64,000 bases of DNA, taken from assembly GCF_017745215.1 (NCBI RefSeq), contig NZ_JAGHZV010000011.1, positions 62,001-126,000 of the forward strand. The letters run 5' to 3'. Numbering within the stretch: the stretch's first letter is position 1; the number at the start of each line of letters is the position of its first letter. Source of the DNA: Sphingomonas sp. (GTDB taxonomy: Bacteria > Pseudomonadota > Alphaproteobacteria > Sphingomonadales > Sphingomonadaceae). The translations under genes were made by a program, and so were the position numbers. Below are positions 1-12,623 of the stretch, one piece after another. The notes under the pieces are model-generated. The model saw only the letters and a list, made by a program, of their open reading frames with translations, made no database searches and was not told the origin of the DNA.

Positions 1-2055
1 CATATCCTGCTCGCGGGCGTTGCGCTCGCCCTCTCCGCCGCCGCGGTGCCTGCCTCGGCTCGTGACCTCACCATCGAAGACGTGATCCGCCTCTCGCGCG
101 TCTCCGCGCCGGCGGTGTCGCCCGACGGCCATTGGCTCGTCTGGCAGCAGCGCGAGACCGATGTCGACGCCAACCGCGGCCGCTACGACCTCTGGCGGCT
201 CGACCTCACGGTGAAGGGCGCCAAGCCCGAGAAGCTGGTTGCCGACGCCGACGTCAATGAGACCAGCCCGCTGTTCTCGAGCGTCGACAGCGCGACGGTC
301 TATTTCCAGTCGGACAAGGGCGGCGATGATGCCGTCTGGTCAGTGCCCGTCGCGGGCGGCGCGGCAACGAAGCTCACCGACTTCGCCGGCGGCATGGGCG
401 GGTTCAAGATCTCGCCCGCGGGCGACAAGCTGCTCGTCTGGGCCGACCGCAAGCCCGGCGCGCCGAGCCTCGAGCCGGCGATGGTCAAGAAGGACGCGAT
501 GGCCGGATCGGGCCGCGTCTATGAGCAGCTGTTCGTCCGCCACTGGGACACCTGGGCCGACGGCACGCGCTCGCAGCTGTTCGTGATCCCGGTGAGCGGC
601 GGCGCGGCCAAGGGCAATGGCGTCGCGATCGAGGGTGGCCTTGTCGGTGATTCGCCCTCGAAGCCCTTCGGCGGCGGCGAGGAAGTATCCTGGTCGGCCG
701 ATGGCAAGACCGTGTTCTTCGCGCTGCGCGAGGCCGGGCGGATCGAAGCCAAGTCTACCAACCTCGACATCTTCGCGGCGCCTGCCGACGGCTCGGCCAA
801 GCCGGTCAACCTCACCGACGCCAACGACGGCATGGACAATCTCCCCACGCCCTCGCCCGATGGCAAGTGGCTCGCCTATTTCGCGATGAAGCGGCCGACC
901 TACGAAGCCGATCGCCAAGTGATGATGCTCCGCAACCTCGCCACGGGCGAGACGCGCGCAGTGACGGAAGGCTGGGATCGCTCGGTCGGCTCGATCGCCT
1001 GGTCGCCCGATTCGAAGACGATCTACGTCACTGCCGAGGACACGCAGGACGTGCCGATCTGGTCGGTCGATCCCGGGACCGGCAAGGTGATCCGCCTGAC
1101 CGAGCTCGGCGCCGCCTCGGCCGTTGTGCCGACCAAGGGCGGGCTGGTCTATTCGATGAACAGCCTCACCGCGCCCGACGATTTCTACTGGCTCGGCACG
1201 GGCAAGAAGCGCAACGACTGGCGGCAGCTGACGTCGGTCAATGCCGACAAGCTCGCCGGCATCGCGATGCCGCAGATCATCCGCTTCAGCTTCACCGGCG
1301 CGAACGGCGACACGGTGTGGGGCTATACCGCCAAGCCGGCCTCGCTCGCGGAAGGGGCGAAGGCGCCGGTAGCGTTCATCGTCCATGGCGGCCCGCAGGG
1401 CAGCATGAACGACAGCTGGTCGTACCGCTGGAATCCCGCGGTGTTCGCCGGGGCGGGCTATGCGGTGGTCGCGGTCGATTTCCATGGCTCGACCGGTTAC
1501 GGCCAGGGCTTCACCGACGCGATCCGCAACAATTGGGGCGGCTGGCCGCTCGAGGATCTGCAGAAGGGCTTCGCCGCGGCGACCGAGAAATTCCCCTGGC
1601 TCGACGGCGACAACGCCTGCGCGCTCGGCGCCTCCTACGGCGGCTATATGATGAACTGGATCGAGGGCAACTGGCCCGATCGGTTCAAGTGCATCGTCCA
1701 GCACGACGGCGTGTTCGACGCGCGCGCGATGGCGTACGAAACCGAGGAGCTGTGGTTCGACGAGTGGGAGCACGGCGGCAAGGCCTATTATGAGGACCCC
1801 GCCGCGTTCGAGAAGTGGAACCCGGTCAATCACGTCGCCGCCTGGAAGACCCCGCAGCTGGTGATCACCAGCGAGCGTGACTTCCGCATCCCCTACAGCC
1901 AGGGTCTCGCGGCGTTCACGGCGCTCCAGCGCAAGGACATCCCCTCCAAGCTCCTCGTCTTCCCCGACGAGAACCACTGGGTCCTCAAGCCGAAGAACTC
2001 GCGCCAATGGTATGGCGAAGTGCTCGGCTGGCTGAACCGCTGGACCGCGAAGTAA
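1..2055 (+). CDS. S9 family peptidase (dipeptidyl/acylaminoacyl peptidase), 5' end truncated by window
   Basis: Frame is open from base 1 with a signal-peptide-like HILLAGVALALSAAAVPASA; WD40-like beta-propeller repeats (SPDGKWLAYF); catalytic GASYGGYMMNW and C-terminal HWVL. Confidence 0.92.
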   Translation, partial: HILLAGVALALSAAAVPASARDLTIEDVIRLSRVSAPAVSPDGHWLVWQQRETDVDANRGRYDLWRLDLTVKGAKPEKLVADADVNETSPLFSSVDSATVYFQSDKGGDDAVWSVPVAGGAATKLTDFAGGMGGFKISPAGDKLLVWADRKPGAPSLEPAMVKKDAMAGSGRVYEQLFVRHWDTWADGTRSQLFVIPVSGGAAKGNGVAIEGGLVGDSPSKPFGGGEEVSWSADGKTVFFALREAGRIEAKSTNLDIFAAPADGSAKPVNLTDANDGMDNLPTPSPDGKWLAYFAMKRPTYEADRQVMMLRNLATGETRAVTEGWDRSVGSIAWSPDSKTIYVTAEDTQDVPIWSVDPGTGKVIRLTELGAASAVVPTKGGLVYSMNSLTAPDDFYWLGTGKKRNDWRQLTSVNADKLAGIAMPQIIRFSFTGANGDTVWGYTAKPASLAEGAKAPVAFIVHGGPQGSMNDSWSYRWNPAVFAGAGYAVVAVDFHGSTGYGQGFTDAIRNNWGGWPLEDLQKGFAAATEKFPWLDGDNACALGASYGGYMMNWIEGNWPDRFKCIVQHDGVFDARAMAYETEELWFDEWEHGGKAYYEDPAAFEKWNPVNHVAAWKTPQLVITSERDFRIPYSQGLAAFTALQRKDIPSKLLVFPDENHWVLKPKNSRQWYGEVLGWLNRWTAK

Positions 2056-2146
2056 CGATCGTTCGAAAGTGGAATGAATAGGCCTGGCAAGCGGGCAGGG
2101 CGCCGATAGGATCATTCCCCGACATCTTCTGTGGGGGAGGAATTCG

Positions 2147-3064
2147 ATGCGGCACCTGTTCGCCTTGCTGGCCTTGCTGACGGTCGCAGCCGCGCCGGTT
2201 CAGACCGCTGCGGCGCTCGACAACACGACGGTGGCGCCGGTGGTCCAGCCGGCGGCGTCCGCGACCAACCTGCCCGCCGTGATCCCGCCGCAACAGCAGC
2301 AGGGCGGGGCAGTCGCCGCGAACCAGCAGTCCGGAGCGGTCACGACTTCCGGCGACAACAACCAGCCGCAGGTGATCCTCGATTCGGGCGCGGTGCTGCT
2401 CAAGCTCTTCGTCCTCTCGGCGATCCTCGAATCGGCGCTCGCGCTGTTCTTCAACTGGCGCCCGGTCGCGCGGCTGTTCAACCGCAAGGGACTGAAGCCG
2501 GTCCTGTCCTTCGCGCTGGCGCTCGCGGTGACGACGGGATTCAAGTCGCACCTCTTCGCCACGCTGTTCGCTTCCTATGGCTATGACACCACCGGCGCGA
2601 CGGCGCTGCTGATGTGCCAGCTGCTCGAGGCCGCGGTGCTCGCGGGCGGGAGCAGCGGCGTGAACCGGCTGCTGCGCAACCTCGGCATCCGTCCGATCGA
2701 CCCGGTGGCCGAGCAGAACCCCCAGCCGCGCCCGCAGGAGGCCTGGCTGTCGGTCAGCCACCGCCGCGTCAACGCCGAGGGCACCGCGCAGGTCGAGTTC
2801 GCCCAGGGCGTCGATCCGCTCGCGGCGCAATGGGAGATCGCCGGCCAGGTCACCGGCACGCGGCCGATCGGCGCGTTGGCGCGCTGGCTGATCCAGGACC
2901 CGTCGCGCTTCCCGCCGAGCGGGGGGCATAGCGTCACCCCGGGCGTGAGCTACATGGTCCGGCTCACCGGCATGGATGGCGGCGGCAAGCCGATCGCTTC
3001 GCAGGTCTGGGGCCCCAACGCGCTTGCCGACCGCGCGATCGTGGACATCGAACTCTCGCTCTAG
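2147..3064 (+). CDS. hypothetical protein with signal peptide and membrane segments
   Basis: ATG after gggggagg SD; hydrophobic N-terminus; no family recognised. Confidence 0.7.
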   Translation: MRHLFALLALLTVAAAPVQTAAALDNTTVAPVVQPAASATNLPAVIPPQQQQGGAVAANQQSGAVTTSGDNNQPQVILDSGAVLLKLFVLSAILESALALFFNWRPVARLFNRKGLKPVLSFALALAVTTGFKSHLFATLFASYGYDTTGATALLMCQLLEAAVLAGGSSGVNRLLRNLGIRPIDPVAEQNPQPRPQEAWLSVSHRRVNAEGTAQVEFAQGVDPLAAQWEIAGQVTGTRPIGALARWLIQDPSRFPPSGGHSVTPGVSYMVRLTGMDGGGKPIASQVWGPNALADRAIVDIELSL

Positions 3065-3100
3065 CTTGGCTTTTCGCGCGGGCGGACTAAGGCGGGCGGC

Positions 3101-5779
3101 ATGACCGAGCTGCCCAAGACCTTCGACCCCGCCGAGATCGAATCCCGCTGGTACCAGCATTGGGAGGCGAACGGCCTGTTCGCGCCCGAACGCCCCGGCG
3201 CCGAACCCTGGACGCTGGTGAACCCGCCGCCCAACGTCACCGGCAGCCTCCATATCGGCCATGCGCTCGACAACACGCTGCAGGACATCCTCGTTCGCCA
3301 CGCGCGGCTGAAGGGCAAGGATGCGCGCTGGGTGGTCGGCACCGATCATGCCGGCATCGCCACGCAGATGGTGGTCGAGCGCCAGCTCAACCAGCAGCAG
3401 CGGAAGCGCACCGACTTCACCCGCGACGGGTTCGTCGCCAAGGTCTGGGAATGGAAGGCCGAGAGCGGCGGGCAGATCACCCGCCAGCTGCGCCGGCTCG
3501 GCTGCTCGATGGACTGGGCGAACGAGCGCTTCACCATGGACCCCGGCTTTTCCAAGGCCGTGCTCAAGGTGTTCGTCGACCTCTACCGCCAGGGGCTGCT
3601 CTACCGCGACAAGCGGCTGGTGAACTGGGACCCGGGCCTGGGCACCGCGATCTCGGACCTCGAGGTCGAGACGACCGATGTGAAGGGCAGCTTCTGGCAG
3701 CTCCGCTATCCGCTCGAGGACGGCAGCGGCTTCATCCACGTTGCGACGACCCGGCCCGAGACGATGCTCGCCGATATGGCGGTGGCGGTTCACCCGGGCG
3801 ACGAGCGCTATGCCGCGCTGGTGGGCAAGAAGGTGCGGCTGCCGATCACCGGGCGATTGATCCCGATCGTGACCGACGAGCATGCCGACCCGGCGCTCGG
3901 CTCGGGCGCGGTGAAGATCACGCCGGGGCATGACTTCAACGACTTCGAGGTGGGCAAGCGCGCCGGCTTCAAGCCCGGCGAGATGCTCAACATGCTCGAC
4001 GCCAAGGCGGCCGTCGCGCAGACCGCCGACGGGCTGATCCCCGCCGAGCTGATCGGGCTCGACCGGTTCGAGGCGCGCAAGGCCGTGGTCGCGCTGCTCA
4101 GGGAACAGGACTTCCTGGTGCCCTTCGTCGACAAGGAGGGCAATGAGCACGAGGCCGAGCCGCGCACGATCGCGACGCCCTTCGGCGATCGCTCGGGCGT
4201 GGTGATCGAGCCCTGGCTGACCGACCAATGGTATGTCGACGCCGCGACGCTGGCCAAGCCGGCGATAGAAGCGGTGCGCTCGGGCGCGACCAAGGTCGTG
4301 CCGAAGAGCTGGGAGAAGACCTATTTCAACTGGATGGAGAACATCCAGCCCTGGTGCGTGAGCCGCCAGCTCTGGTGGGGGCACCGGATCCCGGCTTGGT
4401 TCGCCGAGGACGGCAGCGTCTTCGTTGCCGAGAGCGAGGCCGAGGCGCAGGCGCAGGCGGGCGAGGGCGTTGCGCTCACGCAGGACCCCGACGTCCTCGA
4501 CACCTGGTTCTCCTCCGCGCTCTGGCCGTTCGCGACGATGGGCTGGCCCGAGGAGACGAGCCCGACGCTCCACGGCCGCTATCCCAACGACGTGCTGATC
4601 TCGGGGTTCGACATCCTGTTCTTCTGGGATGCGCGGATGATGATGCAGGGCCTGCACTTCATGAAGCAAGTGCCGTTCAAGACGCTGTATCTCCACGGCC
4701 TCGTGCGCGCCGCGGACGGGCAGAAGATGTCCAAGTCCAAGGGCAACACCGTCGATCCGCTCGGGCTGATCGACCAGTATGGCGCCGACGCGCTGCGCTT
4801 CTTCATGGCGGCGATGGAGAGCCAGGGCCGCGACATCAAGATGGATGGGCAGCGGATCGTCGGCTACCGCAACTTCGCGACCAAGCTGTGGAACGCCGCG
4901 CGCTTCTGCCAGTCGAACGGGATCGGCGCCTCGGCGACGCTCGAGCCGCCCGGAGCGGCGCTGGCGGTCAACCGCTGGATCGTCGCCGAGACGGTCGCGA
5001 CGGTGCAGGCGGTCGACCTGGCGCTCGCCGAGCTGCGCTTCGACGAAGCCGCGAACGCGATCTACCAGTTCACCTGGAGCCGCTTCTGCGACTGGTATCT
5101 CGAGCTGATCAAGCCTGTCATCCAGGGCGAGGGCGGCGAAGGCGCCGACGAGACGCGCGCGGTGGCGGGCTGGGTGCTCGACCAGATCCTGGTGATCCTC
5201 CATCCGTTCATGCCCTTCATCACCGAGGAGCTCTGGTCGAAGATGGGCGCGCGCGAGCACGAGTTGATCGTCGCGAAGTGGCCGATGGCCGACGCCCGCG
5301 CGCTCGATCCCGAGGCGGCGAAGGAGATCGACTGGCTGATCCGGCTGGTGAGCGAGATCCGGGCGGCGCGGACCGAACTCAACGTGCCGCCGGGCGCGCG
5401 CCTGCCGATCCATGTCCGCGAGGCTTCGGCCGCGACGGGCGAGCGGCTGGCTCGTCAGGACGCGGCGCTGGCCCGTCTCGCACGAGTTGACCGCGCCGAA
5501 GGCGATGCGCCGGCGGGCGGTGCGCTCCAGATCGTCGTCGATGAAGCGACCTTCGTGGTGCCGCTGGGTGACGTCATCGACCTCGAGTCCGAACGCGCCC
5601 GCCTCGCCAAGGCGATCGCCGCGGCCGAGAAGGAGCGCGACGGGCTCGCCGGTCGCCTCGCCAACCCGAGCTTCGTCGAGCGCGCCAAGCCCGAGGCGGT
5701 CGATAAGGCCCGCGCCGACCATGAAGAAAAGGCCGCGGAGGCCGAGCGGCTGTCGGCGGCGCTCGCCCGGCTGGGGTGA
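3101..5779 (+). CDS. valS: valyl-tRNA synthetase
   Basis: [14 protein letters not shown] (HIGH motif), KMSKSKGN (KMSKS), C-terminal coiled coil. Confidence 0.98.
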   Translation: MTELPKTFDPAEIESRWYQHWEANGLFAPERPGAEPWTLVNPPPNVTGSLHIGHALDNTLQDILVRHARLKGKDARWVVGTDHAGIATQMVVERQLNQQQRKRTDFTRDGFVAKVWEWKAESGGQITRQLRRLGCSMDWANERFTMDPGFSKAVLKVFVDLYRQGLLYRDKRLVNWDPGLGTAISDLEVETTDVKGSFWQLRYPLEDGSGFIHVATTRPETMLADMAVAVHPGDERYAALVGKKVRLPITGRLIPIVTDEHADPALGSGAVKITPGHDFNDFEVGKRAGFKPGEMLNMLDAKAAVAQTADGLIPAELIGLDRFEARKAVVALLREQDFLVPFVDKEGNEHEAEPRTIATPFGDRSGVVIEPWLTDQWYVDAATLAKPAIEAVRSGATKVVPKSWEKTYFNWMENIQPWCVSRQLWWGHRIPAWFAEDGSVFVAESEAEAQAQAGEGVALTQDPDVLDTWFSSALWPFATMGWPEETSPTLHGRYPNDVLISGFDILFFWDARMMMQGLHFMKQVPFKTLYLHGLVRAADGQKMSKSKGNTVDPLGLIDQYGADALRFFMAAMESQGRDIKMDGQRIVGYRNFATKLWNAARFCQSNGIGASATLEPPGAALAVNRWIVAETVATVQAVDLALAELRFDEAANAIYQFTWSRFCDWYLELIKPVIQGEGGEGADETRAVAGWVLDQILVILHPFMPFITEELWSKMGAREHELIVAKWPMADARALDPEAAKEIDWLIRLVSEIRAARTELNVPPGARLPIHVREASAATGERLARQDAALARLARVDRAEGDAPAGGALQIVVDEATFVVPLGDVIDLESERARLAKAIAAAEKERDGLAGRLANPSFVERAKPEAVDKARADHEEKAAEAERLSAALARLG

Positions 5780-6549
5780 GCTCGACACCGCCCGAGCGCG
5801 TCCGTGTCCGCGGACTGCTCAAGCGCGGCGGAACCGGGCTGGTGCAGTCGCGGCGCGACGACGGGCGCTGGGACGTGCCCGAGATCGTCCAGCACCTCCG
5901 TCCATGGCGGCGTTCGGGCGGGCCGATCGAGGCCACTGAGCTCTATGTCTTCAAGCCGACGCGGCTGCCGCACGGCTTCTGGTCCTGGCTGTTCGGTCTC
6001 GCGCCCGCGGTCGAGCTGATCGTCGAGATCGATCCCGCGCGGCCCGATCGCGGCCGGATCGTCCGCTACCTCGGGCCACGGCGCGACCCGGCGCTGGCGG
6101 AGGCGCGAGGCGAGTGGCTCGCGGGCCGCAAGCTCGAGGACGCGCGCTTCGGCCGCTTCGCCTTCGACGAGCGAGTCAACCAGTTCGAGGCCGGGACCGA
6201 ATGGCTCGGCAAGCCGGTCACGCTGTCGCTCGAGGCCGTCGACGGGCAGGCGCCGGCGCTCGCCGAGGCGCGTGCGCTGTTCGACGCGGCGGAAGCCTGG
6301 GACAAGCGCATCCGTCAGGCGATGCTCGACTCGCTCCTCGCGCTCCGGAACGAGACCTGGCGCGACGAGGACGAGCCGGAGCTCGACGCCCAGGCGTTCC
6401 TCGATCGCGTCACGCTCGAGGCGATCACGATCGGCAGCGAGCGCTTCGTCGAATTCCACCACGACGACGGCGATCTGTTCGCAGGGCATACGATCATCGT
6501 CACCTACGACGGCGAGACCGACACGATCGACGCGCAGATCGCCGGCTGA
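5776..6549 (+). CDS. DUF2262-like domain protein
   Basis: GTG start overlaps the val[33 protein letters not shown] resembles DUF2262. Confidence 0.7.
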   Translation: MSSTPPERVRVRGLLKRGGTGLVQSRRDDGRWDVPEIVQHLRPWRRSGGPIEATELYVFKPTRLPHGFWSWLFGLAPAVELIVEIDPARPDRGRIVRYLGPRRDPALAEARGEWLAGRKLEDARFGRFAFDERVNQFEAGTEWLGKPVTLSLEAVDGQAPALAEARALFDAAEAWDKRIRQAMLDSLLALRNETWRDEDEPELDAQAFLDRVTLEAITIGSERFVEFHHDDGDLFAGHTIIVTYDGETDTIDAQIAG

Positions 6550-6611
6550 GCGCATCGCTTGCGCCGCCCGCGCGTTCCAGCCAATAGCACCAGCCATCGA
6601 GGGGGATCGAC

Positions 6612-8066
6612 ATGGCATCACAGGCAATCAAGCGCGACCTCACCACCGGGCCGATCGGCCCGGCGCTGTTCCAGTTCGCGATCCCGACGCTGATCTCGTC
6701 GATCGTCCAGTCGCTCCAGGGGTCGGTCAACTCGATCTGGGTCGGCCGCTTCCTCGGCGAGAACGCGCTTGCAGCGACTTCGAGCGCGAACCTGGTCCTG
6801 TTTCTCACCATGTCGTTCGTCTTCGGCTTCGGCATGGCGGCGACGATCCTGATCGGCCAGGCCTCGGGCCGGAAGGACCTCGACCAGGTGCGCCGCGTGT
6901 TCGGCACGATCGTCGGCAGCTTCTTCGTGATCGTGGCGATCGTCTCGGCGCTGGGCTGGATCTTCACCCCGCAGCTGCTCGGCCTGCTCCACATGCCGCC
7001 CGAGGCGGTAGCGCCGGCGCTCGCCTATCTGCGCGTGATCTTCCTCGTTCTCCCGCCGGCACTGACGCTCGCGATCATCACCATGACCCTGCGCGGCACG
7101 GGCGACGCCATGACGCCGCTGTGGTTCATGCTCGGGGTGGTGGTGATCGACTGCGGGCTCAACCCGCTGCTGATCCTCGGCGTCGGGCCCTTCCCGCGGA
7201 TGGGCATCGCCGGCTCGGCGACCGCGACGCTGGTCGCGAACCTGCTCGCGTTGGTGGTCATGGTCGTCGCCATCTACTGGCGCGACATGCCGATCCGGCT
7301 GCGCGGCGCGGAGCTCGGCTATCTCCGGCCCGATCCCGCGCTGCTGAAGCGCATCGTCGCGATGGGCTTTCCGATGGGGCTTCAGATGATCGTGCTGAGC
7401 CTCGCCGGCATCGCAATGGTCAGGCTGGTCAACCGTGAGGGTGTCGACACCGCCGCGGCTTACGGCGTGGCGCTCCAGCTGTGGACCTATGTCCAGATGC
7501 CCGCGGTGGCGGTGAGCGCGGCGGTGAGCGCGATGGCGGCGCAGAACATCGGCGCGGGCAAATGGGACCGGATCGGCGCGATTACCCGCTCGGGCATCCT
7601 GTTCAACCTCGCGATGACCGGCGGGCTCGTCGTGTTGCTCGCGATCGCCGATCGGCCCGCGCTCGCGCTGTTCCTCGGCGGGGACAGCCCCGCCCTGCCG
7701 ATCGCGCAGCACATCCAGCTGATCGTCACCTGGAGTTTCCTCCTCGCCGGCGGCACGATGGTGCTGTTCGGCACGATGCGCGCGAACGGGGTGGTGTGGG
7801 TGCCGCTGTGCGTCTTCGCGTTCACCATGCTGCCGCTGCGGCTCGGCATCGCGACCTTCGGCCGCGGCGTACTGGGGCACGACGCGCTGTGGATCTCCTT
7901 CCCGATCAGCTCGGTGACCAGCCTCGCGCTCGCCATAGCCTTCTATCGCTGGGGCAATTGGCGCAAGCCGCGCGCGCCGATGATGCAGCGGCCGAGCCCC
8001 GAGGCAGCGGCGGAGGAAGCACTTGCCGCGGCCGAACCCGAAGGGCGGATGACGCCGGGCGGCTGA
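6612..8066 (+). CDS. MATE family efflux transporter
   Basis: Twelve-TM-like hydrophobicity; MATE-type features (PTLISSIVQSLQGSVNSIWVGRFLGENALAA). Confidence 0.92.
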   Translation: MASQAIKRDLTTGPIGPALFQFAIPTLISSIVQSLQGSVNSIWVGRFLGENALAATSSANLVLFLTMSFVFGFGMAATILIGQASGRKDLDQVRRVFGTIVGSFFVIVAIVSALGWIFTPQLLGLLHMPPEAVAPALAYLRVIFLVLPPALTLAIITMTLRGTGDAMTPLWFMLGVVVIDCGLNPLLILGVGPFPRMGIAGSATATLVANLLALVVMVVAIYWRDMPIRLRGAELGYLRPDPALLKRIVAMGFPMGLQMIVLSLAGIAMVRLVNREGVDTAAAYGVALQLWTYVQMPAVAVSAAVSAMAAQNIGAGKWDRIGAITRSGILFNLAMTGGLVVLLAIADRPALALFLGGDSPALPIAQHIQLIVTWSFLLAGGTMVLFGTMRANGVVWVPLCVFAFTMLPLRLGIATFGRGVLGHDALWISFPISSVTSLALAIAFYRWGNWRKPRAPMMQRPSPEAAAEEALAAAEPEGRMTPGG

Positions 8067-8099
8067 GCGCTTGCGCGGACGGGGGGAAGGGACCAATAG

Positions 8100-9615
<1,516 letters not shown>

Positions 9616-9619
<4 letters not shown>

Positions 9620-10149
9620 TCGAGAGTGAACGCTTGATCCTCCGCGGCTGGCGCGAGGACGATCTCGAGCCCTTCGCGGTGATGTGCGCCGATCCGCAGG
9701 TGATGGCGACGCTCGGCCCGCTGATGAGCCGCGAGGAGACGCGGGCGCTGATCGCGCGGGTCGAGACGCTGCGCGCCGAGCACGGCTTCACCTTCTGGGC
9801 GATGGAGCGCAGGGCCGACGGCGCGTTCCTCGGCTGGTGCGGCGTGAAGCCGGGGGCGGCGAACACGCCGATCGAGGGGCAGATCGAGATCGGCTGGCGG
9901 ATCGCCGCGGACCATTGGGGGCAAGGCTATGCCCGCGAAGCGGCGGCGGCGACGCTGGCCTGGGTCTGGGCCAATCTCGATGCGCCGCTGGTTGCCGCGA
10001 TCACCACGCCCGGGAATGTCCGCAGCTGGGGACTGATGGAGCGGCTGGGGATGGTGCGTGCGCCCGAGGATGATTTCGATCACCCCAACCTGCCCGACGA
10101 CAGCCCGCTCAAGGCGCACGTCACGTATCGGATCAGGCGACCCGGTTAA
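9616..10149 (+). CDS. GNAT family N-acetyltransferase (tandem paralogue)
   Basis: SERLILRGWREDDL; GWRIAADHWGQGYAREAA; start overlaps stop of preceding GNAT gene. Confidence 0.9.
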
Positions 10150-10204
10150 TCGAAGCGCAAGCGGCCGGCGTTATGGCGTCGGATTCCGGGGAGAGAGAGC
10201 GCCG

Positions 10205-12454
10205 ATGGAGGCTGTGACGGCAGAGGGCGGAACCGCAGCGGCGGCGGAAAGCGGCGCGCGGGCGCATTGGCTGTTCGTCGCGGCGATCCTCACCGGATCC
10301 TTCCTGCTGTTCCTCGTCCAGCCGATGGTCGCGCGGATGGCGCTGCCGCGGCTCGGCGGCGCGCCTGCCGTCTGGAACTCGGCGATGCTCGTCTACCAGG
10401 CGCTGCTGCTCGGCGGTTACGCCTATGCGCATTGGCTGGGGCGGGTAAGGCCGCGGACGCAGGCGTGGATCCACCTCGGCGTGCTCGCCGTGGCAGCGCT
10501 GTGGCTGCCGATCGGGCTGAGCGCGATGCAGCTTCCCGCCGATGCCCAGCCGGCGATCTGGGTGCCCTGGCTGCTCGGCGCATCGATCGGCCCCCTGTTC
10601 TTCGCGATCGCCGCGCAGGCGCCGCTGCTCCAGCGCTGGTACAGCCTGGTGACCCACGGCCGCGACCCCTACGCGCTCTACGCCGCCTCGAACATCGGCA
10701 GCTTCGGCGGGCTGCTGGCCTATCCGCTGCTCGTCGAGCCGGGCCTCGCGCTCAAGGCGCAGAGCTGGCTGTGGACCAGCGGTTACATCCTTGTCGTCGC
10801 GCTGGTCGCCGGTTGCGGGCTGCTGCTCCCGCGCAAGGCCGAGGGGGTGCCGCACGTCGCGCACCACAGCGTCGCGCCCGAGTGGCGACGCGTGCTCCAC
10901 TGGGTGGTGCTCGCCTTCGTCCCTTCGGGGCTGATGCTCGCGACGACGACCTTCCTCACCACCGACATCGTCGCAGTGCCGATGCTCTGGGTGCTGCCGC
11001 TGGGCCTCTACCTGCTGAGTTTCAGCGTCGCGTTCAGCGGCAACCGGCTGCTCGTCGAGCTGCTCCCGCGCGTCGTCCCGCTGTTCGTGCTGATCTTCGG
11101 CGCGACCCTCATCGCCGGCGACCAGCGCTACGCCTATCTCAACGCCTTCATCGGGCTGCTGCTGCTGTTCCTCGTCGCGGTCGCGCTCCATGCCCGCATG
11201 TATGCGCTGCGGCCCGCGCCCGACCGGCTGACAGGCTTCTACCTCGCCATGTCGGTGGGCGGGGCGCTGGGCGGCGTCTTCTCGGGGCTGGTCGCGCCGA
11301 TCGTGTTCGACTGGACCTATGAATATCCCCTGCTGATCCTCGCCGCCGGCGCGCTGCTGCCCGAAGCCTTCCTCTTCGGCTTCACCGCCGATTACTGGAG
11401 CGCGAGCGACCCGCAGTGGCGCCGCATCCGCCTGCTCGCGGTGATCCTGGGGATCGTGCTCTTCACCTACCTCGGCCTCGCCAACCCCGGCGGGCTGCTG
11501 GGGTGGAAGCCCGAGAACGTCGCCTTCATCGTCGTCGCGCTGCTCGGCGTGCTCGCTGTCGGCAAGCGGCTGCCGTTCGTGCTCGCGCTTGCCGGCGGGA
11601 TCATCCTGTTCGGCGGCTACCGCTCGATCCAGGCCTCGGTCGACGGCTCGCGGACGCGCAGCTATTTCGGCGTCTACACGATCACCGACCTGCCGCACGA
11701 GCGTCGCCTCGCCCATGGCACCACGCTCCACGGCATCCAGCTCAAGGGGCTGCACGCGCTCCAGCCGACCACCTATTACGTCCCGCGCTCGGGGGTCGGC
11801 CGGGCGATGAACGCGCTCGAAGCGCTGTACGGCAAGCAGGCGCGGGTCGGCGTGGTCGGGCTCGGGACGGGGACGCTCGCCTGCTATGCGGTACCCGGCC
11901 AGCATTGGCGCTTCTTCGAGATCGACCCCGCCATCGTCCGGATCGCGCGCGATCCGGGCAAGTTCAGCTTCCTCTCCGAATGCCAGCCGCACCCAGACAT
12001 CGTGATCGGCGACGCGCGCGTGCGGCTCGGCGAACAGCCGTCGGCGAGCTTCGACCTGCTCGCGCTCGATGCCTTCTCCTCGGACGCGGTACCGATGCAC
12101 CTGATGACCGCCGAGGCCTTCGCCACCTATGCGCGCGTGCTGGCGCCCAACGGCCTGCTCATGGTCCACATCTCGAACCGCTTCCTCGACCTGGCGCCCG
12201 TGGTGGCGGCAGCGGCGCAGCGCGGCGGCTGGAGCGCGGCGATGCTCGACTACAAGCCGAGCACGATCGAGCTCGCGCAGGACGCGGGTGCGTCCGAATG
12301 GATCGCGCTCTCGAAGGACCCGGCGATGCTCAGGCTGCTCGAGTTGCGCGGCGGCGAGTGGCGCCCGCTCGAGCCGCGCCCGGGCTTCTCGGGCTGGACC
12401 GACGATTATGCGTCGATCGTGCCGGTGCTCCGCCCGCCGAGTTGGACGCGCTGA
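10205..12454 (+). CDS. fused MFS-like/spermidine synthase-like protein
   Basis: N-terminal multi-TM region (FLLFLVQPMVARMALPRLGGAPAVWNSAMLVYQALLLGGYAYAH), C-terminal methyltransferase/spermidine-synthase fold (VGVVGLGTGTLACY, FFEIDPAIVRIA, LLALDAFSSDAVPMHL). ATG after ggagagagagcgcc preferred to the upstream ORF start at 10058. Confidence 0.88.
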   Translation: MEAVTAEGGTAAAAESGARAHWLFVAAILTGSFLLFLVQPMVARMALPRLGGAPAVWNSAMLVYQALLLGGYAYAHWLGRVRPRTQAWIHLGVLAVAALWLPIGLSAMQLPADAQPAIWVPWLLGASIGPLFFAIAAQAPLLQRWYSLVTHGRDPYALYAASNIGSFGGLLAYPLLVEPGLALKAQSWLWTSGYILVVALVAGCGLLLPRKAEGVPHVAHHSVAPEWRRVLHWVVLAFVPSGLMLATTTFLTTDIVAVPMLWVLPLGLYLLSFSVAFSGNRLLVELLPRVVPLFVLIFGATLIAGDQRYAYLNAFIGLLLLFLVAVALHARMYALRPAPDRLTGFYLAMSVGGALGGVFSGLVAPIVFDWTYEYPLLILAAGALLPEAFLFGFTADYWSASDPQWRRIRLLAVILGIVLFTYLGLANPGGLLGWKPENVAFIVVALLGVLAVGKRLPFVLALAGGIILFGGYRSIQASVDGSRTRSYFGVYTITDLPHERRLAHGTTLHGIQLKGLHALQPTTYYVPRSGVGRAMNALEALYGKQARVGVVGLGTGTLACYAVPGQHWRFFEIDPAIVRIARDPGKFSFLSECQPHPDIVIGDARVRLGEQPSASFDLLALDAFSSDAVPMHLMTAEAFATYARVLAPNGLLMVHISNRFLDLAPVVAAAAQRGGWSAAMLDYKPSTIELAQDAGASEWIALSKDPAMLRLLELRGGEWRPLEPRPGFSGWTDDYASIVPVLRPPSWTR

Positions 12455-12526
12455 CGCTCTGATCGGAAAAATCGATATCGGTTGACACGGTTGACACCAG
12501 TCATGGGTGCACCCGTCGATCCATCG

Positions 12527-12547
12527 TTGATCGATTCAGTCGATCAA
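12527..12547. repeat. perfect 8-bp inverted repeat TTGATCGA-ttcag-TCGATCAA
   Basis: Read directly in the gap between convergent genes. Confidence 0.85.
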
Positions 12548-12623
12548 TCGGGTTGTTGCAGGGACCACGACGAGAAAGAGCGCCGCCGACGCTCGCAGCC
12601 CAAATCCTACATTGCAACCGGGC

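Noticed and set aside
1985-5788. 1267-aa minus-strand ORF opposite valS
   Set aside because: Shadow ORF from high GC; Arg/Gly/Asp/His-rich low-complexity translation with no domains, fully antisense to valS.
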